46,315 nt of DNA, taken from contig PCWT01000015.1 of NCBI GenBank assembly GCA_002796245.1, positions 1-46,315 on the forward strand, in the 5' to 3' direction. Positions 42,227 through 46,315 of the stretch are shown here, in pieces. Below the pieces are notes generated by a model. That model was not told the DNA's origin, did no database searches, and saw only the letters and a program-made list of their open reading frames with translations. Within the stretch, counting starts at the first letter, position 1. Every line of letters begins with the position of its first letter. Origin of the DNA: Gammaproteobacteria bacterium CG11_big_fil_rev_8_21_14_0_20_46_22. Its GTDB lineage: Bacteria > Pseudomonadota > Gammaproteobacteria > UBA12402. Position numbers and translations under genes: made by a program.

Positions 42227-43726
42227 ATGAGGGTTGAGGTAAAAGACATCAAAGATGGCGCATCACTCATTCAGTTTCTAGAACAAGCTGAAACACACTC
42301 TATAAAACAATTTCTAGGGAAATTTTATCAGCGACTGTACGCGATCAACACAAACGATCAAAGCAACCCTCAACACAGGTTATCTCACGACACCAATGCC
42401 GTGGAACGCTTAGCAAGACGATTAGACTCGATGGCAAGACTAGTGGTGGGCGATGAGGTTTGCGCCGCTGTCTGCCTTGTTAGAAAAGACAGTGGCTTTG
42501 AACTTTGGTTCTCAACCAACCAACAACACGAAGACCCAAAGCTCTACGACCGCGTTAGAAGCCTTTTTCAGCACGTAGGTGTGCTTGCGAAATTATTGCA
42601 TGAATCACGCGCGACAGTGCTCGTTTCACACGAGTTACTGAACGCAATGAGAAAACGTGTTTTGCTTTTGTGCCTCAAACCCTATATTCTTTACCGGCAA
42701 CCCAAAAACTCAGTCCCCAGCTCGAACGACCAGACTTCACTAGACACCTTTCTTGAGCATGTCGTTGAAAGCATTAATGCCTTTTACACAAACACTGGAA
42801 GCGATGATGCCTATGACGTGGTTGAAGCCTGGATCAAAACACACTTTGAAACCCTAGCCGCCAGCCATTTAAGTGATCATTTCAAAAGCCAAACGGGCAC
42901 CTTAAAACAAATTCTAAGCCGATACTTACAGGATCTTTTGAAACTCGAGCAGTTTTTTTCATCAAAGGCAGAGTGCAGCGAATTAGCCAAGGTTTTTTCA
43001 GAAAGACGATTCAACTTCAAGATCATAGACACAGGCAATGCCGACACACATGCCGAAATGAGACTCCTGACTGAATTGGCAGAACAAGGCGATAAAACTG
43101 ACTATATTGGGCTTAGCAAGCTGCCTTGTGCCTATTGCCACATGGCATTGACCACCTTAGAGAAAGAACCGCTATTCATTCAAGACAGTGATGCACCCAT
43201 TACACGAGGTTTTCACGGCAACCCGTACCCTTGGCGAATTCCCCACTTGCTCCTTAGCGAACGATGGCAGCGTGCTTGGCTTGGCGATGAGCTTTTTGAG
43301 ATATTAAGAGCACTCGACGGCGAAAGCGTGACAACACGCATTAACGATGATCAAACAGAAACCTTAAGGCTTAGCCTTGTAGCTTTACATTGCTTACAGT
43401 ATTTACCCATGTTAAACCAGAAACACCTGAAACATCTTGGCATTACCTTGAAACTCGAACGAAACGCTCGCGAGGCAGCCGACCCTTCCACCCTCGTTTC
43501 ATGCGCACAAGTAAACCCATCAGCTAGGGCCTTGCGACTGGCTTATTTTTGGTTCAATGAACGCCGCACAAGCTCCCAACCGCCGCCAGCACATAAAGGT
43601 AGTAAGCTTGGCTACATAACACCTTATACCACCCTTCTTTTACGAAGGGCGAAAACCACCGATGATATAAAGGAGAAGCAAAACCAGCCGTCTAGAGAGG
43701 AAACTCCGCGCCCAAAGTCTCGCTAA
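42227..43726 (+). CDS. Deaminase-like protein (499 residues), putative effector
   Basis: Residues 270-312 contain a zinc-dependent deaminase signature. HAE has His275 and the proton-shuttle Glu277, and PCAYC has Cys301 and Cys304, with YIGLSKLP between them. The combination HAEM...IGLSKLPCxxC recalls the OTT_1508-like group of the deaminase superfamily, which includes proteins of intracellular bacteria and fungi. The first 260 residues are helical and unrecognised; the tail is basic and polar. The ATG at 42227 is chosen because AGAGG lies six bases upstream and it clears pgeF. In many relatives clpB follows pgeF; here this gene does. The target could be nucleic acid or free nucleotide. Confidence 0.78.
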   Translation: MRVEVKDIKDGASLIQFLEQAETHSIKQFLGKFYQRLYAINTNDQSNPQHRLSHDTNAVERLARRLDSMARLVVGDEVCAAVCLVRKDSGFELWFSTNQQHEDPKLYDRVRSLFQHVGVLAKLLHESRATVLVSHELLNAMRKRVLLLCLKPYILYRQPKNSVPSSNDQTSLDTFLEHVVESINAFYTNTGSDDAYDVVEAWIKTHFETLAASHLSDHFKSQTGTLKQILSRYLQDLLKLEQFFSSKAECSELAKVFSERRFNFKIIDTGNADTHAEMRLLTELAEQGDKTDYIGLSKLPCAYCHMALTTLEKEPLFIQDSDAPITRGFHGNPYPWRIPHLLLSERWQRAWLGDELFEILRALDGESVTTRINDDQTETLRLSLVALHCLQYLPMLNQKHLKHLGITLKLERNAREAADPSTLVSCAQVNPSARALRLAYFWFNERRTSSQPPPAHKGSKLGYITPYTTLLLRRAKTTDDIKEKQNQPSREETPRPKSR

Positions 43727-43748
43727 AAAAGCACAAGGTATCTGATTG

Positions 43749-44027
43749 TTACCCCATTCTGGGTAAAGCTTGAAATTCTCGGTAGCTCCTCAGTAGATCA
43801 GCATCATAATCAGCCATACCCTGAACAAACCTCTGATCAAAAGCCTGAAGCATCTCATCCTTAGACAAATCTGACTGAATAAGGTTAAGCAAAACAGCAC
43901 CAAACAATCCCGCCAAGTTGAAAGCTTTTCCACCATAATTATCTAAATACATTAGAAACCTCCAAGTATCAGTGGTATCAAGAATCTGCTTAATTAAACC
44001 ACCTAACTCTTCTTGAGTCACCAGCAT
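43749..44027 (-). CDS. Small unknown protein, C-terminal paralogue 3
   Basis: From the ATG at 44027 (GAGG eight bases upstream) this is a 92-residue protein. Its pattern FNLAGLFGAVLLNLI, then AFDQRF, then SYREFQ parallels the C-terminal parts of the two genes upstream (44101-44805 and 44816-45649). It looks like a trimmed copy of that domain, with no signal peptide. A longer frame to 44201 overlaps the neighbouring gene and is not favoured. The function is unknown. Confidence 0.6.
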   Translation of the reverse strand: MLVTQEELGGLIKQILDTTDTWRFLMYLDNYGGKAFNLAGLFGAVLLNLIQSDLSKDEMLQAFDQRFVQGMADYDADLLRSYREFQALPRMG

Positions 44028-44100
44028 AATATACCTCATATTGTTAGTGTGGCTCATAGAGTAACAGCACAAACTGAAGATAACCTTAACAGATAAAAAC

Positions 44101-44805
44101 TCACGGTGAATGCGCCTTAGATAGCGAGTTTCGGTATTCTTCGGCAAGCTGTGAGAGAGGTTTATTGCGCTCGATTTCTCGATTAAAAAACTCAAGGCCA
44201 CACTCCTGCCAGAAAGCCTTATAGGCGGGTCTCAAACTCTTATGCGATAAACATAGCTCAACGAACTTATTAATGACAGCTTGCTTTATCGCAGGCAAAT
44301 TTAATCTATCAGTCGGAGAACAATACAGTATTGAATTATTGAGGGTGGTCTCAAAAGCTTCGCGAACAGTCCTATTTTTCGAAAAGTGACTATTATTTAG
44401 AAATCGCAAAAAAGCATTAATCAACGGGTGTGACCTTGGTGCCAAACTACTGAGCATTCCACCCCAAAACCTACCGATTAAAATTCTAGGGTGACTTTCC
44501 GGCGGCCTTCTAAAGCTCCGAGCCAACCTAGACGGAGGCTTAGCCAACTTTTCATCACTTGCCTCACCGCGCCATAATTTGCCAAGCTCAGGAAGTCGCT
44601 CACGAGAAAAATCAGTAAAACGATAATCCTTAAGCAAAAAATTCTCATACACATAGCGAAGATTGACGCGATCAATATCCAAGCAAAGATACTGTCTAGG
44701 TGTGCCAATCGGCTTAAGGAGGAAAAAGGCACCATCCGAACACGCACTCCCTGTCATTATCGTGATATTCAGTGTGGCAGAAAAAACACGAATAGCTGGA
44801 CTCAA
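44101..44805 (-). CDS. Unknown protein, paralogue 2 of a three-gene cluster
   Basis: The 234-residue frame starts at TTG (44805) with a TAAGG ribosome-binding site, ten bases after the end of 44816-45649; an ATG at 44757 lacks such a site. It shares with its neighbours a pattern of a hydrophobic Gly-containing helix (GRFWGGMLSSL), then AFETTL, and later AYKAFWQ. Its FFLLKPIG...LDIDR segment parallels FFVYRKNG...AKDVA of the upstream gene. An Arg/Pro-rich stretch occupies about residues 85-107. No family was recognised, and AT-rich composition sets the cluster apart. Confidence 0.6.
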   Translation of the reverse strand: MSPAIRVFSATLNITIMTGSACSDGAFFLLKPIGTPRQYLCLDIDRVNLRYVYENFLLKDYRFTDFSRERLPELGKLWRGEASDEKLAKPPSRLARSFRRPPESHPRILIGRFWGGMLSSLAPRSHPLINAFLRFLNNSHFSKNRTVREAFETTLNNSILYCSPTDRLNLPAIKQAVINKFVELCLSHKSLRPAYKAFWQECGLEFFNREIERNKPLSQLAEEYRNSLSKAHSP

Positions 44806-44815
44806 AAAGGCCTTA

Positions 44816-45649
44816 TTAGCTGGGGTTTATTGCCGAACCCTGGTTTTGAAATTCTTGGTAAAGTTTAGAAAACTCTTGATGCGTATCAAGCTTGAGCCGA
44901 AAACGTGTTTCAAAACAGTCAGGAATATCAAACGCCGGTTGCTTATCAGTATAGGCTTGTAACCCCGAAGCAATCATCGCAAGAAAGAAGTTAGCCATCT
45001 TAACGCCTAGCAAGCCATTACTAGAAGGCATGGTTTCAAGAAACCGCAAAAAACTATCACAAAATTTAAAGCTTGCCACATCTTTAGCCAAAAGAATTTT
45101 TCTCTGACCATTTTTTCTATAGACAAAAAAACGATCACTGAAGGTTCTATCAAAACTCTGCCTGAATGAAGCAGTATCTTGAATATCATAACCAGGAGCT
45201 CTTTTTAACTCACACCTTGCAGAAAACAATTTCTCAGAAAATGCGGCCTCTGAATACTGATCAAACCATTTCGGATGAACAGTGTCTAAAACCCAGACAC
45301 GGCAACGCCTTCCTGACTCTGAAGACTGATAAGCCTCAGAGTGCCAAGTCGCCACACTCTCCAGTTCTTTTCTCTCAAAAAATGCAAGATACTCATTGAT
45401 AGCATCAAGGTGTTTACCTAACTTCCCTCGAACAATGACTTCTCTCCTAAGCATTTGATCGATATTGTCAAGCCGCAAAATTGCGGTCAGCGTCACTGAT
45501 TCGCGAATGCAGTAAAACTGCTCATGTGGATAGAGGTCTATACGAAGAAATGTTTCACAAAAACTCCGAGTCAAACCCGTCTTCGATAGCAAAAACTCAG
45601 CAACCGCGTATTGAGCCTGCTGATCTAAATCGCAAAATTTTCTATCCAT
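44816..45649 (-). CDS. Unknown protein, paralogue 1 of a three-gene cluster
   Basis: This 277-residue protein is the first and longest of the cluster, with no signal peptide. The N-terminal 150 residues are unrecognised. From about residue 170 it shows FFVYRKNGQRKILL, then the helix LLGVKMANFFLAMIA, CFETRF and LYQEFQ. These lie in the same order as in the two following genes, so all three probably descend from one domain. It ends ten bases before the next start, as in an operon. A host-interaction role is possible only by analogy with other lineage-specific gene clusters. Confidence 0.65.
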   Translation of the reverse strand: MDRKFCDLDQQAQYAVAEFLLSKTGLTRSFCETFLRIDLYPHEQFYCIRESVTLTAILRLDNIDQMLRREVIVRGKLGKHLDAINEYLAFFERKELESVATWHSEAYQSSESGRRCRVWVLDTVHPKWFDQYSEAAFSEKLFSARCELKRAPGYDIQDTASFRQSFDRTFSDRFFVYRKNGQRKILLAKDVASFKFCDSFLRFLETMPSSNGLLGVKMANFFLAMIASGLQAYTDKQPAFDIPDCFETRFRLKLDTHQEFSKLYQEFQNQGSAINPS

Positions 45650-45772
45650 AAAGCCAACCTAGTTATTATTTTTATCGGGCCAATGTACCAAAAAAAGCTT
45701 AAGGATTTCTTACAGGCGCTTCTCGAAATTCAAATCGCCAAGAGAAACGCAGCAAAATTTGACGAAAAAGCT

Positions 45773-45801
45773 CAGTTTACATAGGCGTAAATGAGCATCT
45801 C
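45773..45801. repeat. Short stem-loop repeat, copy 2
   Basis: This copy matches positions 6-34 at 20 of 29 positions and keeps the hairpin (TTTAC / GTAAA) through paired changes. It lies in a 271-base gap (45650-45920) in which I see no gene. A second hairpin at about 45868-45905, GAGGGGC ... GCCCCTC, probably ends transcription of the small gene that stops at 45921. Confidence 0.45.
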
Positions 45802-45920
45802 CCATCAAGTGTGGGACAAGCTTTGAGGAGAATTTTGCACAGTTTATCTCAGTGAGTTGGATTTCGAGAGGGGCCTTTATGAAAAAGGAGCCTTTAAGCC
45901 CCTCCCCTGAATAAGCCCGC

Positions 45921-46244
45921 TTACATGTGCGAAACGATGGCCTTCATTTGTTCAGCCGTTACCGGATAAACGGTGAAGTCTTTATGACCGCCGCGTTTAT
46001 ACTTGGCTTTAACCTGATAAACACCGTGGCGCTCCTTAATCCACAAGTGTTTTACTTCCTGTGGTTGATTGGTGCTCACATTATACAATGTCAGATAATC
46101 GCCATTCTTTGAGGGCATCAGCTTACCCGTCTTCATAGAGCCGTCTGGATAAATATACAAACGCTGACCCACGGTTTTGCTAGCCGTATCTGGCATAATG
46201 AACACCAGCTTATGGCTTTTACCTTCGTACACGACACAACTCAT
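45921..46244 (-). CDS. Small protein of unknown function
   Basis: The reading frame from the ATG at 46244 gives 107 residues rich in short beta-like strands (QRLYIYPDG, GDYLTLYNVS, VYQVKAKYKR). There is no signal peptide or membrane segment. An in-frame TTG at 46274 would add ten residues; neither start has a clear ribosome-binding site. No family was recognised. A GC-rich hairpin lies just downstream of the stop. Confidence 0.6.
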   Translation of the reverse strand: MSCVVYEGKSHKLVFIMPDTASKTVGQRLYIYPDGSMKTGKLMPSKNGDYLTLYNVSTNQPQEVKHLWIKERHGVYQVKAKYKRGGHKDFTVYPVTAEQMKAIVSHM

Positions 46245-46315
46245 GGATAATTTAAAAAAGTCTTGAAAAATCAAAGGGCTCGCTGATAATGCCCCCTCAT
46301 GGAAAACGACTAAAT

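Noticed and set aside
44101-45649. One long gene split by a frameshift
   Set aside because: The first frame ends with TAA TAA and is followed by a ribosome-binding site and a TTG start; both parts carry their own version of the shared domain.
1-46315. tRNA, rRNA or CRISPR elements
   Set aside because: No cloverleaf ends, rRNA blocks or regularly spaced direct repeats were noticed on reading; a covariance-model scan was not possible.

Overview
The window is chromosomal DNA of a gammaproteobacterium, of moderate GC content by eye. Typical gammaproteobacterial gene blocks are present: mraZ-rsmH-ftsL-ftsI, ribF-ileS-lspA-fkpB, tolQ-tolR-tolA-tolB-pal-cpoB next to ruvB, and divergent bamD / rluD-pgeF. 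Several large unrecognised proteins, a patatin-like lipase and a deaminase-like protein are scattered singly between these blocks. That pattern recalls host-associated Legionellales/Coxiellaceae with dispersed effector genes; this placement is an inference, not a demonstration.

Layout. 1-2855 (+): nagZ, an MscS-type channel and a hypoxanthine phosphoribosyltransferase, overlapping end to start. 2979-6367 (-): a short division/cell-wall cluster with a MraZ-type operator, ending at ftsI with no murE after it. 6647-8617 (+): a 656-residue membrane protein of unknown function. 8586-13215 (-): fkpB, lspA, ileS, ribF. 13510-13923 (+): a small secreted protein with a clear promoter. 14000-15712 (-): NAD-malic enzyme. 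15778-20428 (-): the complete Tol-Pal envelope system. 20679-24787 (-): ruvB, a small secreted protein, and an 818-residue protein with an N-terminal HAD-like domain. 24866-27156 (-): two tandem MscS-type channels. 27367-29277 (-): htpG with a near-consensus sigma-32 promoter. 29432-30697 (-): a possible gene remnant and an all-helical unknown protein. 30799-31647 (+): ubiA. 31691-31968 (-): a lipoprotein with an apparent one-base frameshift at its start. 32095-33267 (+): a membrane-anchored patatin. 33350-37801 (+): a tightly coupled operon of a CBS protein, a 1128-residue Fe-S flavoprotein resembling a fusion of NfnB and NfnA, and a hot-dog thioesterase. 38117-39385 (+): an MFS transporter. 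39683-43726: bamD(-), rluD(+), pgeF(+) and a deaminase-like protein (+). 43749-45649 (-): three unknown genes that appear to be diverged paralogues. 45921-46244 (-): a small unknown protein.

How the genes work together. Most recognised genes serve envelope growth and integrity: septal peptidoglycan synthesis, its recycling, the Tol-Pal complex, outer-membrane protein assembly, lipoprotein processing and osmotic safety valves. Others serve core metabolism: malate oxidation, flavin and quinone synthesis, purine salvage and isoleucyl-tRNA charging. Intergenic gaps carry several families of imperfect palindromic repeats. One has about 25-base arms whose sequence differs between two copies while pairing is kept. 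No tRNA, rRNA, CRISPR array, transposase or complete insertion sequence was seen.
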